A DNA stretch of 64,000 nt from assembly GCA_030065235.1 (NCBI GenBank), contig JASJDC010000011.1, positions 1 to 64,000 of the forward strand, given 5' to 3'. The DNA is from Alphaproteobacteria bacterium. Lineage in GTDB: Bacteria > Pseudomonadota > Alphaproteobacteria > UBA8366 > Aestuariispiraceae. Of the stretch, positions 19,908 through 27,825 are shown piece by piece. Position 1 is the stretch's first letter, and each line of letters starts with the position of its first letter. Under the pieces are notes generated by a model. The model ran no database searches. It was not told the origin of the DNA and saw only the letters and a list, made by a program, of their open reading frames with translations. The position numbers and the translations under genes were made by a program.

Positions 19908-19968
19908 AGCGCCGATTTGAGGCTCAGATTGCTGGGGCGCTATATAAATACTTGCTAAAGAGAGCGGG
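19908..19968 (+). ncRNA. SAM-II (metA-type) riboswitch
   Basis: P1 is AGCGCC (19908-19913) with GGCGCT (19936-19941). Loop 1 has the conserved GATTTGA after P1 and GATTGC before the P1 return strand. The J/3' segment has ATAAAT and the hallmark GCTAAA-GAG (19954-19962). The pseudoknot GCTC (19922-19925) pairs with GAGC (19962-19965). The order matches the SAM-II consensus as I know it from alphaproteobacterial metA/metX leaders. It sits in the 5' leader of an ABC importer operon and overlaps an antiterminator. SAM binding is expected to switch the operon off. Confidence 0.85.
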
Positions 19969-20005
19969 TCGGGAACCCGCTGCTTATCGAAGCCGCGGGT
20001 TTTTT
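19963..20005 (+). terminator. Intrinsic terminator with competing antiterminator, linked to SAM-II
   Basis: The terminator pairs AACCCGC (19974-19980) with GCGGGTT (19995-20001), extended inside by GCTT/AAGC around an ATCG loop, and ends in a six-T tract. A competing stem AGCGGGT (19963-19969) with ACCCGCT (19975-19981) uses the same 5' strand. The first strand of that antiterminator also shares bases 19963-19965 with the SAM-II pseudoknot. The inferred logic is that with SAM bound the antiterminator cannot form and transcription stops. Confidence 0.8.
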
Positions 20006-20051
20006 CTTTGCCCCGCCGGAAAGCAGTCCTCCCCATCCGGTTCCGATTGAG

Positions 20052-20087
20052 CCTCGTCACAAGAGGCGCAATGGGCGCCTGATGAGG
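20052..20087 (+). promoter_or_regulatory. Leader hairpin that masks the ribosome-binding site
   Basis: CCTCGTCA (20052-20059) pairs with TGATGAGG (20080-20087) with one G-U pair, enclosing an inner stem GGCGC/GCGCC with loop AATGG. The 3' strand includes part of the GAGGAG ribosome-binding site for the ATG at 20097. An alternative stem, GCCTC (20051-20055) with GAGGC (20063-20067), would free it. It does not resemble a SAM-V or SAM/SAH element. Confidence 0.4.
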
Positions 20088-20096
20088 AGTAAGACC

Positions 20097-21122
20097 ATGA
20101 CTGCACTATCCCCTTCCCGGTCCAAAAACCCGGCTATCTCGAAACGGTTTTTCCTGGTCGCGACCGCCGCGCTGGCGGCGTCTCTGGGTCTCGGCTTCGC
20201 TGGTCAGTCGAAAGCGGACGACCTGCCCGACAGCATCGGCATCGACTACGCCTACTACAATCCGGTCGCCCTGCTCTTGAAGGAGAAGGGCTGGTTCGAG
20301 GACGAGTTCAACAAGGACGGAATCAAGGTCCGCTGGGTCTTGTCGCTCGGCTCCAACAAGGCGCTCGAATTCCTGCGCGGCAGATCGCTCGATTTCGGGT
20401 CCACAGCCGGCGCTTCGGCGGTGATCGGGCGCGCCGCGGGCTTGCCGATCAAAGCCGTCTACGCCTATTCCAAGCCGGAATGGACCGCCCTGGTGACCCG
20501 TCCCGAGACCGGCATCGCCAGCATCGCTGACTTGCGCGGCAAGCGCGTTGCCGTCACGCGCGGCACCGATCCGCATATCTTCCTGCTGCGCGCGCTCGAT
20601 TCCGTCGGGCTGACGGAGAAGGACATCAAGCCGGTCCTGCTGCAGCATCCGGACGGCTACACCGCCCTGACCAAAGGCCAGGTCGACGCCTGGGCCGGGC
20701 TGGACCCGCATATGGCCAAGGGCGAGCTGCGCAGCGACGCGACGCTGTTCTACCGCAACGCCGATTTGAACAGCTACGGCATTCTGAACGTGCGGGAGGA
20801 ATTCGCCGCCCAGCATCCTGACCTCGTGAAACGGGTCTTGGCGGTTTATGAACGCGGCCGGAAATACGCCATCGAGAACCCGGACGAATTGACCGCCGCG
20901 CTCGTCCGCGCCGCCCGGATCGACGAAGACGTCGCCCAGAAGCAGCTCACCGAACGGACCGACCTGAGCAACCCGCTGGTCGACGCCGACAAACGCGCGA
21001 CGCTGCTGGCTTCGGGCGAAATCCTGCAGAAGATCGAGGTCATCAAGCCCGATGTGGATGTCGCCTCGGTCGTCGATGATCTGATCGACAGCAGCTACCT
21101 CGCGTCGCTGACCGGCAACTGA
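20097..21122 (+). CDS. ABC transporter substrate-binding protein, SsuA-like (SAM-II controlled)
   Basis: This 341-residue periplasmic binding protein is close to aliphatic sulfonate-binding SsuA. The signal peptide is KRFFLVATAALAASLGLGFAGQSKADD. The mature part begins IGIDYAYYNPVALLLKEKGWFEDEF and has WVLSLGSNKALEFLRGRSLDFG, LRGKRVAVTRGTDPHIFLLRALDSVGL and KGQVDAWAGLDPHMA, typical of SsuA. The ATG at 20097 is favoured by GAGGAG eight bases upstream, over an in-frame ATG at 20082. It follows a SAM-II riboswitch and terminator and heads an operon with permease and ATPase. The SAM link supports organosulfur uptake for methionine or cysteine supply; the exact ligand is inferred only. Confidence 0.88.
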   Translation: MTALSPSRSKNPAISKRFFLVATAALAASLGLGFAGQSKADDLPDSIGIDYAYYNPVALLLKEKGWFEDEFNKDGIKVRWVLSLGSNKALEFLRGRSLDFGSTAGASAVIGRAAGLPIKAVYAYSKPEWTALVTRPETGIASIADLRGKRVAVTRGTDPHIFLLRALDSVGLTEKDIKPVLLQHPDGYTALTKGQVDAWAGLDPHMAKGELRSDATLFYRNADLNSYGILNVREEFAAQHPDLVKRVLAVYERGRKYAIENPDELTAALVRAARIDEDVAQKQLTERTDLSNPLVDADKRATLLASGEILQKIEVIKPDVDVASVVDDLIDSSYLASLTGN

Positions 21123-21175
21123 TCCGAGCCCAGGGACCCGACAGGCGACCCGACACGCCGTTAAAGGAGAGACGC

Positions 21176-22066
21176 ATGTCCAGCATCGATATAGCGGAAG
21201 CCGAAACGACCGCCGGGTCCCGCCGCTCAATCGCCAAGGGGGCCGCGCCGGAACAGGCGCGGTCCATGGCGGCGGCCGCGGTGCGGCGCGCCCTCACGCG
21301 GGCCATCCTGCCGCTCTTGGTTCCGTTCGGCCTGTTGGCGGTCTGGTTCCTGTTCAGTCGATGGGGCGTTTTCGATCCGCAATTGATGCCCGCGCCCGCC
21401 GAAGTCGCCGACGAACTGGCCTATCTGATCGACGACGGCACGCTGCTGACCCATATCCTGGTGACGGTCGAGCGCCTGATCTGGGGTTTCGCCTGGGGAG
21501 CCCTCGCCGCGACCGCGTTGGGCGCCGCGACCGGATACTCCCGACTGGCCCGCACCCTGCTCGATCCAACCATCCAGGCGTTGAAGGCGGTGCCCTCGCT
21601 CGCCTGGGTGCCGCTCTTCATCCTTTGGTTCGGCATTTTTGAGACATCGAAGATCACCTTGATCGCCATCGGCGCCTTCTTCCCGATCTATCTGAACCTG
21701 ATGACCGGCATTCAGGATGTCGACCGAAAGCTGGTCGAGGTCGGTCGGATCATGGGCCTGAACCAATTCCAACTGGTCTGGCGGGTGCTGATCCCCGCAA
21801 CCCTGCCCGCCTATCTGACCGGCCTGCGCGGCGGCCTGGCCCTGGCCTGGATGTTTGTCGTCGCCGCCGAATTGATGGGCGCCAGCGAAGGCCTCGGCTT
21901 CCTGATGATCGACGGCCAGATGACAGGCCGGCCAGCCATCATCATCGGCGCGCTGATCCTGTTCGCCATCGCCGGCAAACTCAGCGACGCCGCGCTGGGT
22001 CGCTTCAATGCACGGCTTCTGCGCTGGCAAGACTCCTTCGGCGTGCAAGAACACTCGAAATCTTAG
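21176..22066 (+). CDS. ABC transporter permease, SsuC-like
   Basis: This 296-residue inner-membrane permease has an N-terminal cytoplasmic tail of about 45 residues, then LPLLVPFGLLAVWFLFSRWGVF as the first membrane span and about five more. The EAA region reads VPLFILWFGIFETSKITLIAIGAFFPIYLN and then GIQDVDRKLVEVGRIMGLN, the SsuC pattern. A strong AAAGGAG lies 7 bases before the ATG. It is the second gene of the SAM-II-led operon. Confidence 0.9.
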   Translation: MSSIDIAEAETTAGSRRSIAKGAAPEQARSMAAAAVRRALTRAILPLLVPFGLLAVWFLFSRWGVFDPQLMPAPAEVADELAYLIDDGTLLTHILVTVERLIWGFAWGALAATALGAATGYSRLARTLLDPTIQALKAVPSLAWVPLFILWFGIFETSKITLIAIGAFFPIYLNLMTGIQDVDRKLVEVGRIMGLNQFQLVWRVLIPATLPAYLTGLRGGLALAWMFVVAAELMGASEGLGFLMIDGQMTGRPAIIIGALILFAIAGKLSDAALGRFNARLLRWQDSFGVQEHSKS

Positions 22067-22078
22067 GGGGTCAAAACC

Positions 22079-22816
22079 ATGCTCGATATCGACACCGTTT
22101 CAAAAAGCTTCCCCGATGACGCGGGCGCCGACCGGCCGGCGCTGGAGCCGGTCAATCTGACCGTCGGCGAGCACAAGATCGTCTCGCTGCTTGGCACCTC
22201 GGGCTGCGGGAAATCGACCCTGTTGCGCATCGTCGCCGGACTGGAGGCGCCGACGACCGGACGCGTCAGCATCGACGGCGCCCATGTCGACGGCCCGTCC
22301 CGCGAGATCGCCATGGTCTTCCAGGAGCCGCGTCTGATGCCCTGGTTGACGGTCGCGGAGAATGTCCGCTTCGGAATCCTTGACCTGCCCAAGGCCGAGC
22401 AGAAAGACCGGATCGCCGATGTGCTGGACAAAGTCGGCCTGGCGGACTTCCAAGACGCCTTCCCCAAGCAGCTTTCCGGCGGCATGGCGCAGCGCGTCGG
22501 GATCGCCCGCGCCCTGGCGCGCCAGCCTAAAATCCTACTCTTGGACGAACCGTTCAGCGCGCTCGATTCCTTCACGCGCCAGAAACTGCAGGACCATCTG
22601 CTCTCGCTTTGGGAGGCGGACCGGTTCACCATGGTCTTCGTCACCCATGACATCGAAGAAGCCGTCGTTCTGAGCGACCGGATCGTGGTGTTGCGTGGCC
22701 AGCCCGGCCGGGTCGAGAAGGTGCTGGATCTCGACTGGCCGCGTCCGCGCGCCCGCACCGCCGCCCGGGTTCAGGAGCTCAAAGCGGAGATTGTCGGACT
22801 GCTGGATTTGCGCTGA
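22079..22816 (+). CDS. ABC transporter ATP-binding protein, SsuB-like
   Basis: This 245-residue importer ATPase has Walker A GTSGCGKSTLLR, a Q-loop FQEPRLMPWLTVAENV, the signature LSGGMAQRVGIARALA, Walker B ILLLDEPFSALD and the H-switch FVTHDIEEAV. The MPWLTV and EPFSALDSF wording is characteristic of SsuB/TauB. It is the last gene of the SAM-II operon and lies 12 bases after the permease. Only one ATPase gene is present, so it would act as a homodimer. Confidence 0.9.
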   Translation: MLDIDTVSKSFPDDAGADRPALEPVNLTVGEHKIVSLLGTSGCGKSTLLRIVAGLEAPTTGRVSIDGAHVDGPSREIAMVFQEPRLMPWLTVAENVRFGILDLPKAEQKDRIADVLDKVGLADFQDAFPKQLSGGMAQRVGIARALARQPKILLLDEPFSALDSFTRQKLQDHLLSLWEADRFTMVFVTHDIEEAVVLSDRIVVLRGQPGRVEKVLDLDWPRPRARTAARVQELKAEIVGLLDLR

Positions 22817-22910
22817 ACCTCCCCACCCGCAGGCCCCATTGCCAAGCCGACCCGGCTTGGTCGATAGTGCGCGCTCCGTTTGAGATACGCACTGCGATAG
22901 GTTGGTTCGG

Positions 22911-23879
22911 ATGTTTCCTTCGACGCGAATGCGGCGGCTGCGCGGAACGCCGGCGATGCGCGCCATGCTGCGCGAGACATCGCTGTCGGCGGACGATCTG
23001 ATCTATCCGATTTTCGTCGATGAGGAGATCGAAACGCCGGTCCCGATCAAATCCATGCCGGGGATCAGCCGGATCCCCGAAGCGATGATCCCGGACACGA
23101 TGGCCGAGGTGCGCGCGGCCGGCGTCAGCGCGGTGCTGTTGTTCGGCGTGTCGCACCACAAGGACGCGACCGGGTCGGATACGATGCGCGAAGACGGCCT
23201 CGTAGCGCGCATGGTGCGCAGCGCGAAAATGGCCGCGCCGGAAATGCTGATCATCGCCGACACCTGTTTCTGTGAATTCACCGATCACGGCCATTGCGGC
23301 GTGCTGGTCGACGGGCATGTGCATAACGATCAGACGCTGGAGAATCTTGCCGTACAGGCCGTCATCGCGGCGCGCGCCGGCGTCGATATCGTTGCGCCGT
23401 CCGGCATGATGGACGGGGCGGTCGCAGCGATCCGACGGGCGCTCGATGAAGCGGGCTTCACCGACGTCGCGATCATGTCCTATTCGACCAAGTTCGCCTC
23501 CGAATTCTACGGCCCGTTCCGCGAAGCGGCGGGCTCGTCGCTGCAGGGCGACCGCAAGACGCATCAGATCCAGTCGGGCAATTTGCGCGAAGGGCTGCGC
23601 GAGAGCCGTGCGGATGAGGCGGAGGGCGCCGACATGCTGATGGTCAAGCCCGGCATGCCCTATCTCGACGTTCTCTACGCCATTCGCCAGGAAACCCTGC
23701 TGCCGCTTGGCGTTTATCAGATCAGCGGCGAGTATGCGATGATCAAGTTCGCCTCGCAGGCGGGCGCGCTGGACGAAAAAGCGGTGATGATGGAGAGCCT
23801 TCTAGGCTTCAAGCGCGCGGGCGCCGACTGGATCATTACCTATTTCGCCCTAGACGCAGCGCGTCTGCTCAAAAGCTAA
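22911..23879 (+). CDS. hemB: Delta-aminolevulinic acid dehydratase (porphobilinogen synthase)
   Basis: It condenses two 5-aminolevulinate molecules to porphobilinogen in haem and chlorophyll synthesis. The Zn-binding motif [15 protein letters not shown] is complete, and the Schiff-base lysines are in [21 protein letters not shown] and [15 protein letters not shown]. Length 322 is normal. ATG at 22911 is chosen; a TTG at 22902 is possible. The last 25 bases, encoding DAARLLKS and the stop, are the first unit of a tandem repeat that continues downstream. Confidence 0.95.
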   Translation: MFPSTRMRRLRGTPAMRAMLRETSLSADDLIYPIFVDEEIETPVPIKSMPGISRIPEAMIPDTMAEVRAAGVSAVLLFGVSHHKDATGSDTMREDGLVARMVRSAKMAAPEMLIIADTCFCEFTDHGHCGVLVDGHVHNDQTLENLAVQAVIAARAGVDIVAPSGMMDGAVAAIRRALDEAGFTDVAIMSYSTKFASEFYGPFREAAGSSLQGDRKTHQIQSGNLREGLRESRADEAEGADMLMVKPGMPYLDVLYAIRQETLLPLGVYQISGEYAMIKFASQAGALDEKAVMMESLLGFKRAGADWIITYFALDAARLLKS

Positions 23880-24003
23880 CGCAGCGCGTCTGCTCAAAAG
23901 CTAACGCAGCGCGTCTGCTCAAAAGCTAACGCAGCGCGTCTGCTCAAAAGCTAACGCAGCGCGTCTCCTCAAAAGCTAACGCAGCGTGTCTCCTCAAGAG
24001 CTA
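23854..24003 (+). repeat. Tandem repeat of 25 bases derived from the 3' end of hemB
   Basis: Six consecutive 25-base units, ACGCAGCGCGTCTGCTCAAAAGCTA in the first, lie at 23854, 23879, 23904, 23929, 23954 and 23979; a decayed seventh starts at 24004. Units 1-4 are identical, unit 5 has one change and unit 6 has several. Unit 1 is inside hemB and includes its TAA. Divergence rises with distance from the gene, which suggests slippage copies made from the coding end. Because 25 is not divisible by 3, the copies do not extend the reading frame. There are no spacers, so it is not a CRISPR array. Confidence 0.95.
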
Positions 24004-24034
24004 ACGCAGTGCGGCTCCCCAATATCCGGTGGGC

Positions 24035-24310
24035 TCAGTAAGGGCAGTCCGGTTTGCCGCAATTCTTCGCGGTATGGATTGCGACATAGACGCCGCAAGT
24101 CGGGCATTTCTCGGTGTCTTCGATCGGCTCCGGCTCGGCGGTGTTCTTCGATTGCGCGGCGCGGCGCAGCCGGTCCGCCATCGTGCGCTCGCCCGGTTTG
24201 CGGCCGCCCGCGTCGATCCGCTGCATGCGGGCGTAGGCCTTGAATCCATACCAGACCGCCGCCACCACGAGCGCCAGAACGATGAGTTTGCCGAGCGAGA
24301 ATCCAAACAT
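24035..24310 (-). CDS. Small membrane-anchored zinc-ribbon protein
   Basis: This 91-residue protein has one N-terminal membrane span (LGKLIVLALVVAAVWYGF, residues 6-23), a basic linker, and a C-terminal four-cysteine cluster, CPTCGVYV then CGKPDCPY. It resembles the PP0621 family of proteins with unknown function. The linker and soluble end would face the cytoplasm. It precedes sppA-like 24365 on the other side in the same orientation, downstream of it. No function can be assigned. Confidence 0.7.
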   Translation of the reverse strand: MFGFSLGKLIVLALVVAAVWYGFKAYARMQRIDAGGRKPGERTMADRLRRAAQSKNTAEPEPIEDTEKCPTCGVYVAIHTAKNCGKPDCPY

Positions 24311-24364
24311 GGCAGAGTGATACGCAGGCCGGGGGAGTCGGTCAAACGCCGCCCCCCTCTTTCC

Positions 24365-25315
24365 TTACAATCCCAGCCGAGCCCACCAGGCGCGGCGCTC
24401 CGCTTCGCCAAGGGCCGCCTCGACCAAGCCGCTTCCCGCGCCGACAAAAGAACCGCGCGCATCCAGCCCCAATCGCCGTTGCAGCCATCCGCGCGCCGGG
24501 GTAACGACCGGCAGCCTCACTTTGTCGCCGAACTTGGCGCGGCAAACCGACCGGACATCGCCGATCTCGTCGATCAGGCCGAGTTCTTTCGCCCGACGCC
24601 CTGTCCAGAACCGGCCGGAAAAGAGATCCTCTTCCGCCTCTGTCGCCGCCACGAGCTTGTCGCCGCGCCGTTCCGTCACCCATTCCTTGAACTGCGCGTG
24701 GATGTCGGCCTGAAGATCCTTCAGCCGCGCGATATCTTCTTTGTCTTCCGGCTGGAACGGGTCGAGTTGGGATTTATTCTCGCCGGCCGCATAGACCCGC
24801 CGCTCGACGCCGATCTTCTTGATCAGGTCAGTGAAGCCAAAGCCGGCGGAAATCACCCCGATCGAACCGACCACCGAGGCCGGCGTCGCGTAAATCTCAT
24901 CCGCAGCGCAGGCCAGCCAATAGCCGCCGGACGCCGCCGCATCCTCGCAGAAGGCATAGACCGGCAGCTTTTTTTCCTTGGCCAAGAGCCGAATTCGGCT
25001 GGCGATCAGGATCGATTGCGCCGGCGAGCCGCCCGGCGAATTGATGGCCAGCGCCACCGCCCGCGCGCCCTTGGTCTCGAAAGCCTTGTCCATCGCGCCG
25101 GCGAGGCGACTGAGGCTGAGCGTCGGCCGACCGAACCCGCCGCTATCCGCGATCACGCCGGCCAGGCGGATCACCGGCACCACCACGCGTTCGGCGCGCC
25201 GCTTGAGAATCTTTGGACCCAACCAGGGGATATAACGCAACCAGGGCAAATCCTGGGTGTGCGACGGCGGCGCGGAGGACGTAGAAGACGGGTCGGACAC
25301 GAGATTGAGATCCAA
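24365..25315 (-). CDS. S49-family peptidase (SppA/SohB-like)
   Basis: This is a Ser/Lys peptidase thought to degrade signal peptides or membrane fragments. The nucleophile motif is EDAAASGGYWLACAAD near residue 150, the general-base Lys lies in AGENKSQLDPF, and INSPGGSPA supplies the oxyanion region. The length of 316 is that of short SppA/SohB-type enzymes. No clear signal peptide or membrane span is seen; residues 20-45 are only amphipathic, so attachment to the membrane is uncertain. Gene 24035 follows on the same strand. Confidence 0.85.
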   Translation of the reverse strand: MDLNLVSDPSSTSSAPPSHTQDLPWLRYIPWLGPKILKRRAERVVVPVIRLAGVIADSGGFGRPTLSLSRLAGAMDKAFETKGARAVALAINSPGGSPAQSILIASRIRLLAKEKKLPVYAFCEDAAASGGYWLACAADEIYATPASVVGSIGVISAGFGFTDLIKKIGVERRVYAAGENKSQLDPFQPEDKEDIARLKDLQADIHAQFKEWVTERRGDKLVAATEAEEDLFSGRFWTGRRAKELGLIDEIGDVRSVCRAKFGDKVRLPVVTPARGWLQRRLGLDARGSFVGAGSGLVEAALGEAERRAWWARLGL

Positions 25316-25387
25316 GCTTTGAAAAACCAGGACCTCAAGTGGTGCCGCGCGCCGGCGAGTTCAACGGCTCCGCCGGATTGGGGAGAA

Positions 25388-26539
25388 CTAGGTCAGTTCG
25401 ATATTAATCCGCGTGATGTCCACGGCATCGTCGAAAACCTTCACATTCACGACGACTCCGTCCACCGGCGAGCTGCTGCCGAAGGTCACGTCCAACTCAT
25501 TACCCGTTGATTGTTGCAGCAGGTTCGTACCGACATTGTCGAGATTGCCGAACTGGTTGACTGTGACCTCGAAGACACCCGCGTTGATATCCGCCAAAGC
25601 GTCGCCGTTCACGAAGGTTCCCTCGAAAGATACAGTCAGGCGGGGGATGGTGACCTCCGCTTCGGTCAGACCGATAAACTCGAATCGCTCCAACCCGTCC
25701 CGCGTAAACCGTTCGACGCCGATATTGTTCGTGGTGATGGCGCTGGTGACTAGGCCGCCACGTAGGCCGTTCGCCGTGTCTAAGCCGACAACGCTGAAAT
25801 AGTCCAAGCCATTGAACTCGTCAGACTGGTATTCCAGCTGCTCATACTCGGCCAGCGTCAGTTGATATTCCTGATTGCCGGCCAATTCGACGCCGTTCAG
25901 CAACAGCTTGCCGACAGGCGGACCCAGAGTGGTTTCGCCCGTGTCGGAGTCGACCGAGGCCCCTGCGCTGTTATCCAGCCGGACCAGAACAGCATCGGGC
26001 GTAATGGCCGATGGAGAGATCTGCAGATTGCTCAGATCATAGGTCTCGTCAGGCCCAACGATCACTCTGTTCGTATTCAGTTGGGTCAAGCCCGGATCAA
26101 GCGTGAGGCCCGCGGTCCCGTCGGGGAACAGATCCGCCAGATCAGGCCGGTCGAAGACAGAGGCGAAATCGGTGCGCGGACCATCGGCGCTGATACCGTA
26201 GCGCAGGCGCAAATCCTCAAGCACCTGATCGGGACTGCGGCGCAGATACTCGTTTTCGATCAGGTCGCGGTTGCGCAGGCGGTTCTGGACCGAGCGCGCG
26301 TCCACGCGCGGTTGGTCATCTTGCAATCGGTCGAAAATGCGCTGTTCCAGAAGCGCATTTTCGGCGTCCACGACATTGACGATCGGCTGGAATAGGAGGT
26401 CGGCGGTGGCCGTCGAAAAACCGGGTAGGGTCTTTTGTTCGTTCGACCCGAGCTGAAAAAAGCCCTCAGGACGCGCGATACGGCCCAGCGACGCGGCGAG
26501 GACGATCCCCCCTTGGTTCCTGGAAACGGATTCAACCAT
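25388..26539 (-). CDS. Unknown acidic protein of 383 residues
   Basis: I do not recognise it. It is strongly acidic and rich in Asn, Asp, Thr and Val, with no signal peptide. The N-terminal third (residues 45-115) is helical and charged, with FQPIVNVVDAENALLEQRIFDRLQ. The remaining two thirds look beta-rich, with DETYDLSNLQISP, GKLLLNGVELAGNQEYQLTL and SFEGTFVNGDALADIN, similar in style to secreted repeat or adhesion proteins. The ATG at 26539 is preceded by AGAAAGGCTG. The next genes do not suggest a role. A type I-secreted or surface protein is a guess. Confidence 0.6.
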   Translation of the reverse strand: MVESVSRNQGGIVLAASLGRIARPEGFFQLGSNEQKTLPGFSTATADLLFQPIVNVVDAENALLEQRIFDRLQDDQPRVDARSVQNRLRNRDLIENEYLRRSPDQVLEDLRLRYGISADGPRTDFASVFDRPDLADLFPDGTAGLTLDPGLTQLNTNRVIVGPDETYDLSNLQISPSAITPDAVLVRLDNSAGASVDSDTGETTLGPPVGKLLLNGVELAGNQEYQLTLAEYEQLEYQSDEFNGLDYFSVVGLDTANGLRGGLVTSAITTNNIGVERFTRDGLERFEFIGLTEAEVTIPRLTVSFEGTFVNGDALADINAGVFEVTVNQFGNLDNVGTNLLQQSTGNELDVTFGSSSPVDGVVVNVKVFDDAVDITRINIELT

Positions 26540-26709
26540 TGCTCAGCCTTTCTGGCTTATCTTGCATCGGATCAGACGGACGATATGCGCGCAAAACAGC
26601 GCTCAACGCACCCATGCAATCCGCGTTCCAGCGCCTTTCGCGAGGCGTTCTCCACCGCGTGCAACGCTAGTCATACGCGTTCTGCGTTCGGAGATGATAG
26701 CAGAAAGGC

Positions 26710-27456
26710 TCACCCAATGAAAGATCTGGGGTTGGAGAGAAGCCGAGCCGTGTCCGGCGTGTATTTCTCGGTCGAGGTCGGATCGTGCAGGATCAGCCCT
26801 TCGGCCAGCCGAGCCGGTCCTCTCACCCCTTTTCTTGCGCGTATGATGACACGGCTGGCGTCGGCGCCCGCGCGCGCGCGGATCGGCAGTATCTCGACCG
26901 CCCCCGCCCGACCGGCCAAGGCCCCGAGGATCCGGTCCACCCGGTCTGCGCGATGGATCAAGGTCAAGCCGCCCTTGGGGCGCAGCGCCAGCAGCATCGC
27001 GTCGATCCAATCCGCCAATCCTACCGAGCCGCTAACATGAGCCTGGCGCTTGCTTGCATGCGGCGGCGCCGTGCCGTCTTGATCGGATAGGTAAGGCGGG
27101 TTGGCCATCACTTGCGCCGCGCTGTTTGGCGGCAGAAATCCTCCGAGCGCTGTGACGCACGCCTGATGCGCTTCCGCCGATAAGGCGAAGGCGTTCCTCC
27201 TAAAGTTCCACTGCGCCAATTCGATCGCCGCCGGATCACTGTCAACGCCGACGCCGCGCGCCTCAGGGACCCGCGCCAGATAGCAAAGCAGCGCGGCCCC
27301 GGCGCCGACCCCAAAATCGACCACGGTTTCCCCTTGCTTTACCTCTGGAACGGCGGCGGCCAGAAGGACCGGGTCAATGGCCGCGCGATAACCGGTCCTA
27401 AACTGACGCAGCGCCACAGCCCCGCCGAGCAGCGTATCGTCCGTCGTCTCGCTCAC
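26710..27456 (-). CDS. TrmN6-like N6-adenine tRNA methyltransferase
   Basis: This class I SAM-dependent methyltransferase of the tRNA1(Val) A37 type has SAM motif I DFGVGAGAALLCYLARV, an acidic SAM ligand in GVDSDPAAIELA, and NPPY in VMANPPYLSDQDG. NPPY is the adenine N6 catalytic motif. Length 248 is normal. I start at GTG 27454-27456, whose GTGA overlaps the TGA of the DUF2007 gene, so the two are coupled. An rRNA or protein-release-factor methyltransferase is less likely given the overall layout. Confidence 0.82.
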   Translation of the reverse strand: MSETTDDTLLGGAVALRQFRTGYRAAIDPVLLAAAVPEVKQGETVVDFGVGAGAALLCYLARVPEARGVGVDSDPAAIELAQWNFRRNAFALSAEAHQACVTALGGFLPPNSAAQVMANPPYLSDQDGTAPPHASKRQAHVSGSVGLADWIDAMLLALRPKGGLTLIHRADRVDRILGALAGRAGAVEILPIRARAGADASRVIIRARKGVRGPARLAEGLILHDPTSTEKYTPDTARLLSNPRSFIG

Positions 27457-27662
27457 CAATATTCCTCGGCCGCCTTCAAAAGGGCGACGGCGGCGTCGAA
27501 ATCCTCATCCAGAACCATCAACCGGCGTGGAAAAATCCCGATAGAGCCCTCCACCGCGCTGATGAACGCATCCAATTGGACTGTCTCGATCCCTGCGTCG
27601 CTTAACAGGGCGGTGACATAGGACAGGCGCACCGGGTCGGTGCTGCGGATCACCTCTTTCAT
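27453..27662 (-). CDS. DUF2007-family putative signal-transducing protein
   Basis: This 69-residue protein MKEVIRSTDPVRLSYVTALL is followed by a sequence ending ALLKAAEEYW, which fits the DUF2007 ferredoxin-like fold with DAGIETVQLDAFI and RLMVLDEDFDAA. The function is not known. It is translationally coupled to the TrmN6-like methyltransferase, an arrangement that recurs in alphaproteobacteria by my recollection. Confidence 0.8.
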   Translation of the reverse strand: MKEVIRSTDPVRLSYVTALLSDAGIETVQLDAFISAVEGSIGIFPRRLMVLDEDFDAAVALLKAAEEYW

Positions 27663-27825
27663 GCGCCGCCCCTTCGGCCGGTGTAGGGCGAGACGCTGCG
27701 CCGGCTGCGGCGTTCCAGCCGCTTGACCCCTGTTGCGCGCTGGTTATTTTGCGCGTGTCGCTGGGCGAGGTCGGAACTGAATTCGGGCGCAGGGCGCAGC
27801 ATTTTGGATCGGTCCTAAGGGGAAT

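Noticed and set aside
20052-20087. SAM-V or SAM/SAH riboswitch call
   Set aside because: The hairpin lacks the conserved loop and GCTAAA-type core of SAM-II/SAM-V and does not match SAM/SAH as I know it.
23854-24003. Direct repeats as a CRISPR array
   Set aside because: The 25-base units abut with no spacers and the first lies in the hemB coding end.
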